Below, piece after piece: positions 7,087 through 16,281 of a DNA stretch of 64,000 bases; position 1 is the stretch's first letter; every line of letters starts with the position of its first letter. A program made the position numbers and the translations under genes. Source of the DNA: Hathewaya proteolytica DSM 3090 (GTDB taxonomy: Bacteria; Bacillota; Clostridia; Clostridiales; Clostridiaceae); the NCBI RefSeq assembly GCF_900142225.1, contig NZ_FRAD01000015.1, forward strand, positions 1 to 64,000, in the 5' to 3' direction. Below the pieces are notes generated by a model. It had not been told where the DNA came from, did not search any database, and worked only from the letters and a program-made list of their open reading frames with translations.

Positions 7087-9378
7087 TTATTTTACAATAC
7101 GTTTGATTTTTGCATAATTAGTTGATAAAACTTTATTTAAATATTCAATTTTTGAATACTTATTTAATATTGACTTTAAATCTAAATCACTACTCTTAAG
7201 CTCTGAAATCAACTCATCGTAATACAAAGGCTTTATTGGATTTACTGGAAATTGAACGTTCCAGTAATCAAGTATATCTTCTTTTATTAATTCAACCATA
7301 TTTTTTTCTTGAAGTTTTTCTAAAATAGATTTTCCTGATGATGTCATTGAAATAACCATAGAAGCCCCTGTAATTTTGTATTTATCATACTTTTCACCCC
7401 AATAATCACCTATACGTATATCCGCTTTACTTGTGATTCTATAGTTACATTCATAGCACGAAGTCATATAGCAGTCCTGTAATTCAAAGTACTTGTAAAA
7501 CATATCTTTTGTATTTCTTCTAATATATGTATTATTATTTCCTGATACATATATGTGTATTTTTTTCCACCCTTTCTTTTTGAATCGAAATTGTACTTCT
7601 GGTTTCCTACCATAACCATACTTTTTAGAACCTTCATTTAAATATTTGTACCAAAGATAATTTGATGGAACCCCATGACATATTAAATCTACTAAAACAA
7701 ACTCTTCACGACGACCTTTTATCTTTAATAAATTATCTAAACCAGCTATCTGACAAGGAGTTCCAAACACAACAGCATTCTTTGATGATAATACATCTTT
7801 AAATGCTTCTTTTGTATTGCTTTGAATATACTTTGACCCTTGAAACATTGACAATGAACTTATATCTCCAGCTTTAACTTTTTTATGCATTGCTCTAGAT
7901 GACTCTTTATCATAATTACAACCAACAATATCATATCCTTGATTACTTAATAATTTTGATATTTCATATGCAGCCCCACCTGAGGTTGATGTAGCTAATG
8001 TATTCTTTGATGTAGCTCTTAACATATATAATGAATTCTCTTCTTGATTTATATATTTAGCCCTTTCTCCATTATAAGGACATACCTTCTTGCAAAGACC
8101 ACAACCTGTACATTTTTCCTTATCTATTATAGCTTCATAAAATCCCTGATTATTAATTTCTATTGATATTGCATTATGTTTACAAACATTTACACATACC
8201 GTGCATCCACTACATGTATTTGTAATCTTGTAATTATTTTTATTAAAAGTATATTTAAACGCATCATTTAACGAATCTTCAAGATATTTCATAGATTTCT
8301 GTTTTTCTATTGAAATTAATTTAAATGTTTTTTCAAAATCATATTTAAAAACACTATCAATGTTAAATTTATTATTTGATACAAGTCTACATTCTAAATT
8401 AATTAAGCTCAACAAATTATATATACGCGAATTTTGGGATTCTGCATTTTTGTCAGAAAATCGCTTATACGTAAGAAACGGGCGTTTATATAATACTGAA
8501 AAAATAGTTCCATGAAATGAATCTGTACATACAAATGAAGCCTTTTTTACTAAATATAAAAATTCTCCCGGTCCAATACCATCTAAAGTTATATAACCTC
8601 GATAAAAATCTTTTTTAAATATTGGTATTATTATCACTTTTAGGCCATATTGTTCAGATAGTTTTTTTACGTGCTTCCAATACTCCTCGTTATCACCTAG
8701 AAAATAACACAAAATATATTCTGAAGGTATATCAACACTTATTAAATAATCATCCCACTCTTCAGCAGTAAGTAATAAAGTGGGATCTAACACCACTATT
8801 GCTTCTAAATCAGTTAATTCTTTTATTAAATCTGCTCCCTGCTTTTCTCTAATAGATAAATGTTTAAATCTCTTCAAATTTTCCGCTATTCTTTTTTTAG
8901 CAAATTCTTTTTTTATAACACTTCTTCCAAAACTTGGTGCATAAGCAATCATCTTATTTTCAACTTCAACAAAATCTAAATAATACTTTGAATTAAATTC
9001 TCTTGGTGACCAAATTTGATCACTTCCACATATAAATGCATCATATTCTTTATTTAATCTATATAATTCCGATGATGTTTGAGCTTTTCTCATACTTAAA
9101 TGTTTTTCTTTAAACCTTTTAAATGCTTGAGCTCTATCCTCTGTATATACTTCCTTATGATATTTTTTATATTTAAAACTTCTTTTCATCTTTTCTTTTA
9201 CTATTGATGGGGTTAATAATTTTTCTAATTTTGTTGTCCTGTCATACCCTTCTGAAATATAATCAATCCCCTCTAAACAATGTCCCATATTTTTTATAAC
9301 TCGTGTCGTAGCTACAGATTGAAGAACTGTACCATAATTATCATGCTGAAACCACGTCATAAGTGCTACTTTTTTCAT
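7087..9378 (-). CDS. Polysaccharide pyruvyltransferase fused to F420-hydrogenase beta-subunit-like iron-sulfur domain
   Basis: A 763-residue fusion. Residues 1 to about 370 match the polysaccharide pyruvyltransferase fold: MKKVALMTWFQHDNYGTVLQ, the segment CGSDQIWSP and the late motif CTDSFHGTIFSVLY. Two 4Fe-4S clusters follow, CSGCTVCVNVC near 388 and CTGCGLCKKVCP near 424. The remainder resembles the FrhB/FdhB N- and C-terminal domains (STSGGAAYEIS, FGTPCQIAGL, CYECNYR, DIRIGDYWG). In other clusters these are often adjacent separate genes. The first part could add pyruvate ketal to a sugar; the redox part may act on the same or another substrate, which is inferred. The ATG at 9378 follows AGAGGAG. 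Confidence 0.85.
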   Translation of the reverse strand: MKKVALMTWFQHDNYGTVLQSVATTRVIKNMGHCLEGIDYISEGYDRTTKLEKLLTPSIVKEKMKRSFKYKKYHKEVYTEDRAQAFKRFKEKHLSMRKAQTSSELYRLNKEYDAFICGSDQIWSPREFNSKYYLDFVEVENKMIAYAPSFGRSVIKKEFAKKRIAENLKRFKHLSIREKQGADLIKELTDLEAIVVLDPTLLLTAEEWDDYLISVDIPSEYILCYFLGDNEEYWKHVKKLSEQYGLKVIIIPIFKKDFYRGYITLDGIGPGEFLYLVKKASFVCTDSFHGTIFSVLYKRPFLTYKRFSDKNAESQNSRIYNLLSLINLECRLVSNNKFNIDSVFKYDFEKTFKLISIEKQKSMKYLEDSLNDAFKYTFNKNNYKITNTCSGCTVCVNVCKHNAISIEINNQGFYEAIIDKEKCTGCGLCKKVCPYNGERAKYINQEENSLYMLRATSKNTLATSTSGGAAYEISKLLSNQGYDIVGCNYDKESSRAMHKKVKAGDISSLSMFQGSKYIQSNTKEAFKDVLSSKNAVVFGTPCQIAGLDNLLKIKGRREEFVLVDLICHGVPSNYLWYKYLNEGSKKYGYGRKPEVQFRFKKKGWKKIHIYVSGNNNTYIRRNTKDMFYKYFELQDCYMTSCYECNYRITSKADIRIGDYWGEKYDKYKITGASMVISMTSSGKSILEKLQEKNMVELIKEDILDYWNVQFPVNPIKPLYYDELISELKSSDLDLKSILNKYSKIEYLNKVLSTNYAKIKRIVK

Positions 9379-9468
9379 ATTGTCTCTCCTCTTAATCAAA
9401 TGTGTTAATCTTAAAATTCAATAAGACTATCTAAACTATCAATATTATTAATTATTATTTTCAATGGT

Positions 9469-10218
9469 TTACTTACTCCTCAATCTCAATGGACTGTCCC
9501 AACAATGACCTGTATCTATTGCCCAAATACCATTCAATGCTAACTTGTAAACTAAATATTTTGCACACGGTCCTGCTGAAATTAAAACTAATAAATCATT
9601 TCTTTCTGAAGCTATCTTTATTATTTTTTTTAGTATATGTTCACTATTTTCAAAAGCATCTCTAGGTGGTATTACAACACTTTCTGTTGAAATTTTATAT
9701 TTATCTTCAAACTCTTTTGCATATATTTCTTGGTTATGAACAAAAATTATATTTTTCACTCCAGTATTAGTCCATATCTTACTGTATATTTTCTCATTTC
9801 CATTTGCAAATAAAAAAGCATCTCCGTAAGTTATATCCTTATCGTATTTTTTTTTAAAAATATATCTAGAAAAAGACCATGATGCAACATAAACACGCTT
9901 TTTTATTAATTTAAATCCATTACAAATAAAAAATTCTCCCGGCATACAGATTATATAACTAGCTTGTTTTGGATTATTTAAATAATTTTCTAATATATTT
10001 TCAAAGTGAGTCTTCAACTCAGCTGAATATTTCTGATAATGAACATCTTTTCCTTGAAGAATATTAAATTCTCCATCCCCTAGTCTAATTATTGATTTTT
10101 TATCCTTTACAATCAATGATATAGTTTCTTCTGCACTTAAAATTTTAGCTTTATTACAACAATTTAAGGACATTATAAAATTAAACATTACTTTTATCCA
10201 AATTTTAAATCTGTTCAT
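9469..10218 (-). CDS. GT-D fold glycosyltransferase (DUF1792)
   Basis: A 249-residue protein with SIIRLGDGEFNILQGKDVHY near residues 37-56, the signature of the DUF1792/GT-D family first defined for a streptococcal adhesin glycosyltransferase. The C-terminus holds LISAGPCAKYL and AIDTGHCWD. It lacks a typical GT2 or GT4 motif. Its product probably transfers a hexose in repeat-unit assembly. The ATG at 10218 is preceded by AGGAG at 10 bases and overlaps the end of the upstream polymerase gene by 14 bases, so translation is probably coupled. Confidence 0.75.
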   Translation of the reverse strand: MNRFKIWIKVMFNFIMSLNCCNKAKILSAEETISLIVKDKKSIIRLGDGEFNILQGKDVHYQKYSAELKTHFENILENYLNNPKQASYIICMPGEFFICNGFKLIKKRVYVASWSFSRYIFKKKYDKDITYGDAFLFANGNEKIYSKIWTNTGVKNIIFVHNQEIYAKEFEDKYKISTESVVIPPRDAFENSEHILKKIIKIASERNDLLVLISAGPCAKYLVYKLALNGIWAIDTGHCWDSPLRLRSK

Positions 10219-11398
10219 TATTAAATAACTCCTTTTCTGTTTCAGCATTGGCTATTCCTAAAAAAATAAATAATAAAAAGAAAATAGGTGCAAAATATAT
10301 TGTTGCCTCAAAATAACCATTAATCAATACACACATAAAACCTATTAATAAGCTGATTTTTAAATCAGACAAGCTTTTGAACGTACATATAAAATGAATT
10401 TTTTTTAATATAAATCCAAAATACCCCACAAATCCAATGACGCCAAAATTCGCTATTATAGCCAAGTAATTGTTATGTAAATCTAGTTTTTCTCCTATAC
10501 CAAGCAATTCAGCTCTTGACCCCAACCCAAATAACCATTTTATTGTATCTTCCATAGTTAAAAAAAAGCTATTCCAGATTACTTCTCTGCCCGTATATAA
10601 ATTTTTATTTATAAATGATATCTCTATATTAATACCATATTTATACATCATTAGGTATACAATAGGAAATAATACTCCTACCATAATTATTATGAAATTA
10701 GCATATACTATACGTTTTTGTTTTTTCCTGTAAAAATCTTTAGGTATAACATAATTTAAAAGTATGAATACTATAAGAGGTATTAGACTTCCTCTTACCT
10801 CTAACAATGCAATACCATAAACACTAGTTGCTAATACAAATAAAATGATAATTTTTTTAAATTTATACTTTAATTGGCCAATAAAAATGCAAATTAACAT
10901 ACTTGTATATAAAATAAGATAACCAACTACATTAGGGTTAATATTATGAATTCCTTCATAAATAACTTTATTGTAATAGCCTTTAGATTTTGTAACCCAA
11001 TAAAAATTTAGTAAAAAGAGGAATAACGTAAGTATCTTAAAGTCTTTTTTTGTAAAACAAAATTGGGAAAATACAATAATAATAACAAATCCATAAATAT
11101 AATTAATAATACTTCCTAAACCTCCAGAATTAATCAACACAGTACACGTTCCATATATTGTAAGAATTAATATTGAGAATAAATTTGTAGATACTTTTTT
11201 CTTAATCTTTCCACTTAATATTAATATGAACACCAAAAAAAAGATGTTAAAAGAGGCTATTTTTCTATACATAGTCAAAAATCTAACATCCATAAATGCT
11301 ATAAAATTAATTATTAATCCTATAATCAGTAGGATTTTAGCTAGCTTTTGTCCTTTTTCCACTTTTCTATCAGCTACTATATGTTTACTATCTAACAT
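10205..11398 (-). CDS. Wzy-like O-antigen/capsule polymerase or ligase
   Basis: A 397-residue membrane protein with about ten hydrophobic segments. A larger outer loop before DLHNNYLAIIANFGVIGF is characteristic of the O-antigen ligase/polymerase (Wzy_C) family, in which a His-Asn pair precedes the hydrophobic helix. With the Wzx-like gene at 4620 it gives a Wzx/Wzy-dependent pathway. AAGGAG lies 7 bases before the ATG at 11398, which I prefer over the ATG at 11404. Confidence 0.8.
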   Translation of the reverse strand: MLDSKHIVADRKVEKGQKLAKILLIIGLIINFIAFMDVRFLTMYRKIASFNIFFLVFILILSGKIKKKVSTNLFSILILTIYGTCTVLINSGGLGSIINYIYGFVIIIVFSQFCFTKKDFKILTLFLFLLNFYWVTKSKGYYNKVIYEGIHNINPNVVGYLILYTSMLICIFIGQLKYKFKKIIILFVLATSVYGIALLEVRGSLIPLIVFILLNYVIPKDFYRKKQKRIVYANFIIIMVGVLFPIVYLMMYKYGINIEISFINKNLYTGREVIWNSFFLTMEDTIKWLFGLGSRAELLGIGEKLDLHNNYLAIIANFGVIGFVGYFGFILKKIHFICTFKSLSDLKISLLIGFMCVLINGYFEATIYFAPIFFLLFIFLGIANAETEKELFNNEQI

Positions 11399-11447
11399 CA
11401 ACATTCTCCTTATTTATATGATATTATAATTTTCAACTTATTGAATT

Positions 11448-12461
11448 TTAACTATTATAAATCTTATCAACTAATGACATAGCTGACGCTTTGAAATGTA
11501 TCTGTTGAATATTTAACCCTTTCTTTAATCTACTTTGGTTTGCTCTAATTAATAGTTTCTCTATCTTTTCAGCAATTTCATCATTATTTTTATTATTAAA
11601 AATAATATCACCATTTTCAATTGTTTCTATTATGTCCATTGATCCAATATTATTTGAAATAAGTAAATTGCAGTTACAAATCAAGGCCTCTATAATAGCT
11701 AACCCAAAAGTTTCAAACTCACTATTTTGTATATACAAATAACTTTCCGATAAAATATATAATACTTTTTCATGTGTTAATTTATCATAGTAAGTTACAA
11801 AGTCATAACTACAAATCTGTTCCTTATCGGTACCAGCTTGTCCTATAACTATATATTTTAAGTTCATTTTTTTTTCTTTATTCAGTTTATCAATCGCTTC
11901 ACAAATCATCAAATTATTTTTTTGACGTACTCCTCCACCTATTGATACGATTTGGTTATTCTTTTTGTTACTATTATGTGTCAACACAATGCTCTTAATT
12001 TTTTCTATATCTATTCCATTAAAATTATAGTCGAACTTATCTGCATATTCTGGTTCTTCTTTTTTCATATACTCCATAAATTTCATTGAAACACAAAATA
12101 CCCTATCCACATTTTTGAATATATATTTTTCAAAATCATTGATACTTTTCAATTTTTCTTTAGTAATGGCTTTATTATTAATTTTACTTTCGTAGGTACT
12201 GTAACCATGCATCAAATAAAGCACTTTTTTATTAAATAACTTTGCTATCTTTATGCATATAATATTTGATTTAGAGAAACTACAAAGGCAAACATAATCA
12301 GCCCTCATTGTCTTTATAATCAATTCCAAAACTCTCATTATCTTGTTTTTCGCATCAGAATATAACATGTTTTTATTGTTTTCAAGACCTCTACGTATAA
12401 TTTTGTTCGCTATAGATGGTCCTGTATTATTTGAATAATCTCCAACAAAAAATATCTTCAT
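11448..12461 (-). CDS. Family 4 glycosyltransferase (GT-B fold)
   Basis: A 337-residue protein. MKIFFVGDYSNNTGPSIAN opens an N-terminal Rossmann domain. The C-terminal domain has VSIGGGVRQKNNLMICEAID and NSEFETFGLAIIEAL, the E-x7-E nucleotide-sugar motif of GT4 enzymes. SMKFMEYMKKEEPEY and NGIDIEKI are also typical. It is likely retaining, but the transferred sugar is unknown. It is a member of the polysaccharide operon. Confidence 0.85.
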   Translation of the reverse strand: MKIFFVGDYSNNTGPSIANKIIRRGLENNKNMLYSDAKNKIMRVLELIIKTMRADYVCLCSFSKSNIICIKIAKLFNKKVLYLMHGYSTYESKINNKAITKEKLKSINDFEKYIFKNVDRVFCVSMKFMEYMKKEEPEYADKFDYNFNGIDIEKIKSIVLTHNSNKKNNQIVSIGGGVRQKNNLMICEAIDKLNKEKKMNLKYIVIGQAGTDKEQICSYDFVTYYDKLTHEKVLYILSESYLYIQNSEFETFGLAIIEALICNCNLLISNNIGSMDIIETIENGDIIFNNKNNDEIAEKIEKLLIRANQSRLKKGLNIQQIHFKASAMSLVDKIYNS

Positions 12462-12501
12462 CTAACTATGCCTCATTTCTAATATTACTCAAGTCTATTT
12501 A

Positions 12502-13290
12502 TCAATATGTTTTTTCTAAATATTCTCTTCTTCCTTCCAACATATACTTGACTGCTTGAAGTATCCTTACTTTTCCTCTGAATAACTTATATTTTCTTAT
12601 TGCAAATTGAATAATAAATAAAAAAGAGAATAACTTTGACATTCCAGTAAATGCTGCACCTTTACTTATAAAATATTCTTTGTTATACCCTCTAAACCAT
12701 GTTGATTCTCCTAAATGGAGATTTCCAATTTTTATCGGGACGTATACAATCTTTAACCCTTGCTTCAAACAATCAAAAAGAAAAATATTTTCTTCTCCCA
12801 TACAATACTTTGCTCCTGCTCCGAACAGCTCATTAAATCTAATTCCATATTTATTTATATTATCTAAACGAAAAGTAATCTCCACAGATGCTACTTTCAT
12901 TGATGTTAAATAGTTTAATTCACGAACCTTACAATGGTATTTCTTAAAAGTCCCTTCTATACCTTCTACTTGGAACACTATAATGTCAGCATCTGGATAC
13001 TGCTTAAATTGATCAAGTATTAATTTTTCATAGCTGTCAATATACTCTATATCATCATCTGATATAAGACAAACATCATCTACCGAATTTCTTATTGCAG
13101 CATTTCTACTACGGCTTAATCCACGTTCTGTGGAATTTATCCATCTTACTGGCCATTTATCATTTTTAAATTCCTCAATGCCATTCTTATCACATTGATT
13201 AACAATAACAGCATCTGATTGTATATTCATCTTTTTTACCAAACTATAATTAGTTTGATTCATAGTTGATACTAATACTTGCAATCTCAT
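12502..13290 (-). CDS. Glycosyltransferase, GT-A type, capsule-associated
   Basis: A 262-residue protein. MRLQVLVSTMNQTNYSLVKK is followed by TERGLSRSRNAAI and CLISDDDIEY, the last probably the metal-binding DxD. GAGAKYCMGEENIFLFDCL near residue 165 resembles the ED-x-x-aspartate/glutamate region of GT-A enzymes. It probably acts in repeat-unit synthesis. The ATG at 13290 has GGGGAGG 7 bases upstream; an earlier in-frame start at 13332 has no such site. 158 bases separate it from the next upstream gene, with no clear promoter. Confidence 0.75.
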   Translation of the reverse strand: MRLQVLVSTMNQTNYSLVKKMNIQSDAVIVNQCDKNGIEEFKNDKWPVRWINSTERGLSRSRNAAIRNSVDDVCLISDDDIEYIDSYEKLILDQFKQYPDADIIVFQVEGIEGTFKKYHCKVRELNYLTSMKVASVEITFRLDNINKYGIRFNELFGAGAKYCMGEENIFLFDCLKQGLKIVYVPIKIGNLHLGESTWFRGYNKEYFISKGAAFTGMSKLFSFLFIIQFAIRKYKLFRGKVRILQAVKYMLEGRREYLEKTY

Positions 13291-13448
13291 AATAGCCTCC
13301 CCTTTTCTTGTTGTAAAATACTTGACACACATCTACGAGATATAAGTTTTACTTATATACCAAATACTGTAAATTAATATACTTAAGAATCTAGTTTTCA
13401 TTTTATAGTAATTACGTTTTACATTAATTTCCCTTCAGTATTCAATAA

Positions 13449-14243
13449 TTATCTCTTCAAAATATCAATATTTGCATATTTCCTAATTGACCCCATAACA
13501 TGTCTACACATAAAATAAGCAGAACCAAGTGGGTTCATACCAATAAATCTAAATACCTTATATGTCATTTTTATGGTCTTGATTTTTTTTCCAGATTTTG
13601 AGTTGGGTGAAATTCTATATACTAAAAGCGACTCATTAATACCATAAGCACATACTCCAGTTCTTAATATCCTTAACCATACTGCATAATCTTCATGCAT
13701 ATCATCTTTTTCCATTCGGATGTCTTTGAAAAATTTCTTTTTTATGAGAACTGATGAACATGATATAACATTATGTGTTCTCAACTTTTTGTAATCGACC
13801 TTTTCAGGGACTTTTAATATTCCTTTATAATTGACTCCACCTTCATTTATAAAAGAAGATCCAGTAAAAACAAATTCTGCACCTTCTTTATTTGAAAGTC
13901 TGATTTGTTTCTCCAACTTTGAATCTTTCCACATATCATCACTATCCAAAAATGCAATCCATTCACCCTTAGCAAGTGATATTCCTCTATTCCTTGTTTC
14001 AGATACGCCTAAATTTTTATCATTTTTATAAAATCTAATACGATAATCTTTATTGGATAACTCTTCAATTATCTTTACTGTATTATCTTTAGAACCATCA
14101 TCTATTACTATAAGCTCCCAGGAGTTGTATGTCTGTGCTATAACAGAATTAATTGCATCTTCTATATATTTTTCACAGTTATACGCTGGCATTATTATTG
14201 AAACTAAATCTCCTGATACATTTTTATTTTCTTCTGAACTCAT
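13449..14243 (-). CDS. Family 2 glycosyltransferase
   Basis: A 264-residue GT2 protein with VSIIMPAYNCEKYIEDAINS, VIDDGSKDNT and AFLDSDDMW, which place the nucleotide- and metal-binding sites in the first 105 residues. DMHEDYAVWLRIL near residue 195 contains the likely catalytic Asp/Glu. This ED-Y-x-x-WL pattern is typical of capsular GT2 enzymes. It is one of two clear GT2 proteins in the operon. The donor is unknown. GAGGGG lies 6 bases before the ATG. Confidence 0.87.
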   Translation of the reverse strand: MSSEENKNVSGDLVSIIMPAYNCEKYIEDAINSVIAQTYNSWELIVIDDGSKDNTVKIIEELSNKDYRIRFYKNDKNLGVSETRNRGISLAKGEWIAFLDSDDMWKDSKLEKQIRLSNKEGAEFVFTGSSFINEGGVNYKGILKVPEKVDYKKLRTHNVISCSSVLIKKKFFKDIRMEKDDMHEDYAVWLRILRTGVCAYGINESLLVYRISPNSKSGKKIKTIKMTYKVFRFIGMNPLGSAYFMCRHVMGSIRKYANIDILKR

Positions 14244-14308
14244 TAATACCCCTCACTTTCACTTGCAATAACAGCTAACTTTAAATTAATGACGTTATAG
14301 CCTATTTT

Positions 14309-15094
14309 TTATTCTGATATTTCTTTCTCATATACCAAGTCCCCAAATACCTTATTAACCATACTAACCTTCAGTACCCTTAATAACGGATTAAATAACT
14401 TAGTCATATATATTTTCTTACCATGTGCCTCTGCAATAGCCTTAACCATATCAGAAGTGCAAACATATTCCTCATTCTGTGGTAAAAATAAGCCATTGCT
14501 CTCATCATCAATAATTAGCTTTACAAACTCACATAACTTATCTATCTCAATCATACTTCGCTTATTTTCAATCTTTGGGAAAATAGGCGATTTCAATGCA
14601 AACTTTTCTAACCTAACATAATTACCTTTACAGCCTTTACCATATATCATAGGTGGTCTTAAAACTGAAATATTAAAACTATCATCTTGTAATGGTGCTA
14701 TTAACTCTTCTGCTTGAAGTTTTGACTTCCCATAATTACTCTTTGGTGCAGGAACAGTATCTTTACTTATAACACCAGTCTCCATGCCATAAACACTCAT
14801 AGAACTTAAAAAAATAAATTGCTTAACTTCTTCTGCTTTAGCTTTCTTAGCAACTTCATATACTAAATCTCTATTAACTTTATAGTAGAGTGTTGCATTT
14901 TCTTTAGTCTCTTTTATATGAGCAATCCCCGCCACATGAAATACCACATCATACTCTGAGAAACTCTTCTCTTTCCAAGCCTCATCTATCATATCAACAG
15001 TCTCAACTATGTACTCATCTTTCCATTGCTTCAAGTAATTTTCTAGGCTTGTCCCGATATAACTATTAGCACCAGTTATAAGTATCTTCTTCAT
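14309..15094 (-). CDS. NAD-dependent sugar epimerase/dehydratase (extended SDR)
   Basis: A 261-residue extended SDR. TGANSYIGTSLENYL is the NAD-binding loop. SSMSVYG holds the active Ser, and NYGKSKLQAE the Tyr-x-x-x-Lys pair. It is shorter than GalE (261 against 336) and ends VYEKEISE after a short substrate domain, like the WcaG/CapD-type reductases in polysaccharide loci. A likely role is the final epimerase or 4-reductase step of a nucleotide sugar. A 495-base non-coding gap lies upstream, yet AGGTGAG is well placed before the ATG. Confidence 0.8.
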   Translation of the reverse strand: MKKILITGANSYIGTSLENYLKQWKDEYIVETVDMIDEAWKEKSFSEYDVVFHVAGIAHIKETKENATLYYKVNRDLVYEVAKKAKAEEVKQFIFLSSMSVYGMETGVISKDTVPAPKSNYGKSKLQAEELIAPLQDDSFNISVLRPPMIYGKGCKGNYVRLEKFALKSPIFPKIENKRSMIEIDKLCEFVKLIIDDESNGLFLPQNEEYVCTSDMVKAIAEAHGKKIYMTKLFNPLLRVLKVSMVNKVFGDLVYEKEISE

Positions 15095-15589
15095 CTAGCT
15101 CACCTACCTTCTTCTCATCCATTCTCATCACAAATTATCAACAAACTCTCAAAACCCTTAATTATCAAGGCTTCCAATCCTACCAATGCATGAATGGTAA
15201 TACCCTACACTCTTCTTAAAACATTTCAGATACATATTCAACCTATAAACACCTTGCTATCACTGGGTTTCAAGCCTTCTAATCCCTTCCCCATTCTCAC
15301 TTCGCAGATTTTCCAGGTATCCAAACTTGTCCATTTTTGTATTTTCAACACCCCTCAAACCCTTTAAAATCAAGACCGAACAAGCCACGATAGCTTGTCT
15401 TATCCTTTTACCATTCTCACTTCGTCATTTCCATACAATCACAAGAACCACATTTTATTAAGACATATACATAAATAAAACCACATCTATAAATATGTCT
15501 ATATTATATAATCTATATGTACCTTAGCCTTACACTTCAATAAATAAGCCTCAACAAGAAAATATATCTTGTCTTGGCCTTGCTTACCT
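15095..15589. repeat. Non-coding gap with three degenerate copies of a ~50-bp repeat
   Basis: No convincing gene in 495 bases. CCATTCTCACTTCG occurs at 15291-15304 and again exactly 120 bases on at 15411-15424, and a shorter CCATTCTCA occurs at 15119. CAAGGCTTCCAATCC (15166-15180) and CAAGCCTTCTAATCC (15271-15285) form a second pair. CTCAAAACCCTTA near 15147 and CTCAAACCCTTTA near 15352 form a third. The order of these blocks suggests three diverged copies of one unit of about 50 bp. A short open frame through two copies lacks a start codon with a binding site, so I do not call it. Confidence 0.55.
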
Positions 15590-16225
15590 CTAAACGTTCT
15601 CTTTTATTTTTCCTGATAATTGCTTGCTTGGACCCTTCTCTTCTATCATTCCTTCTACAACCCCTGTTCTGCTAAGAACACATACAATGGTTCCTATAAA
15701 ACACCTTAAATCCAATACAATACCCATGTTTCTGTAGTAGTATCCGTCATAGGATGCTTTGTCTTCTATGGTAACTGTGTCTCTTCCATTTATCTGGGCC
15801 CACCCTGTTAGACCTGGTCGTATGTCGTTGGCATTGTATAAGTCCCTTTCAGCTATTAGATCGTATTGATTCCAAAGGGCTGGTCTAGGTCCAATTACGG
15901 CCATTGAGCCTGCCAGGATGTTGAATATTTGTGGAAGTTCATCTAGGCTTGTCTTTCTTAAGAATTTTCCCACCCTTGTGATGTACTGGTCAGGATTCTT
16001 TAGTAAATGGGTAGGTGTATTTTTAGGTGCATCAGTTTTCATAGTTCTAAATTTGTATATGTTGAAATATGTCTTATTTCTCCCCACCCTTTTTTGAGTA
16101 AAAAAAATACTTCCTTTAGAGTCCAGTTTTATACATATCATAATTATGATAAAAACAGGTGCTAGTACTACAATACCTATGAGAGCTAAAATAAAATCAA
16201 AAAACCTTTTTACTACACTATACAT
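15590..16225 (-). CDS. Initiating sugar transferase (polyisoprenyl-phosphate hexose-1-phosphate transferase)
   Basis: A 211-residue bacterial sugar transferase of the EpsL/PglC/WcaJ C-terminal type. It has one N-terminal membrane helix (residues 10-32), then KRFFDFILAL, YKFRTMKTD, the LRKTSLDELPQ active-site region and IGPRPAL with PGLTGWAQINGRD. It links the first sugar phosphate to undecaprenyl phosphate and so starts the repeat unit. Length fits the short, single-domain class. AGGGGTGATG precedes the ATG. It lies 56 bases from the phosphatase gene in the same operon. Confidence 0.9.
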   Translation of the reverse strand: MYSVVKRFFDFILALIGIVVLAPVFIIIMICIKLDSKGSIFFTQKRVGRNKTYFNIYKFRTMKTDAPKNTPTHLLKNPDQYITRVGKFLRKTSLDELPQIFNILAGSMAVIGPRPALWNQYDLIAERDLYNANDIRPGLTGWAQINGRDTVTIEDKASYDGYYYRNMGIVLDLRCFIGTIVCVLSRTGVVEGMIEEKGPSKQLSGKIKENV

Positions 16226-16281
16226 AGCATCACCCCTATTAATTTAGATTGCGCAATAAATTCTTTAAATAAATTAAAACA

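Noticed and set aside
15290..15450. Possible short coding stretch through the gap repeats (minus strand)
   Set aside because: A frame is open across two repeat copies, but it has no start codon with a ribosome site and repeats the same short peptide from the DNA unit.
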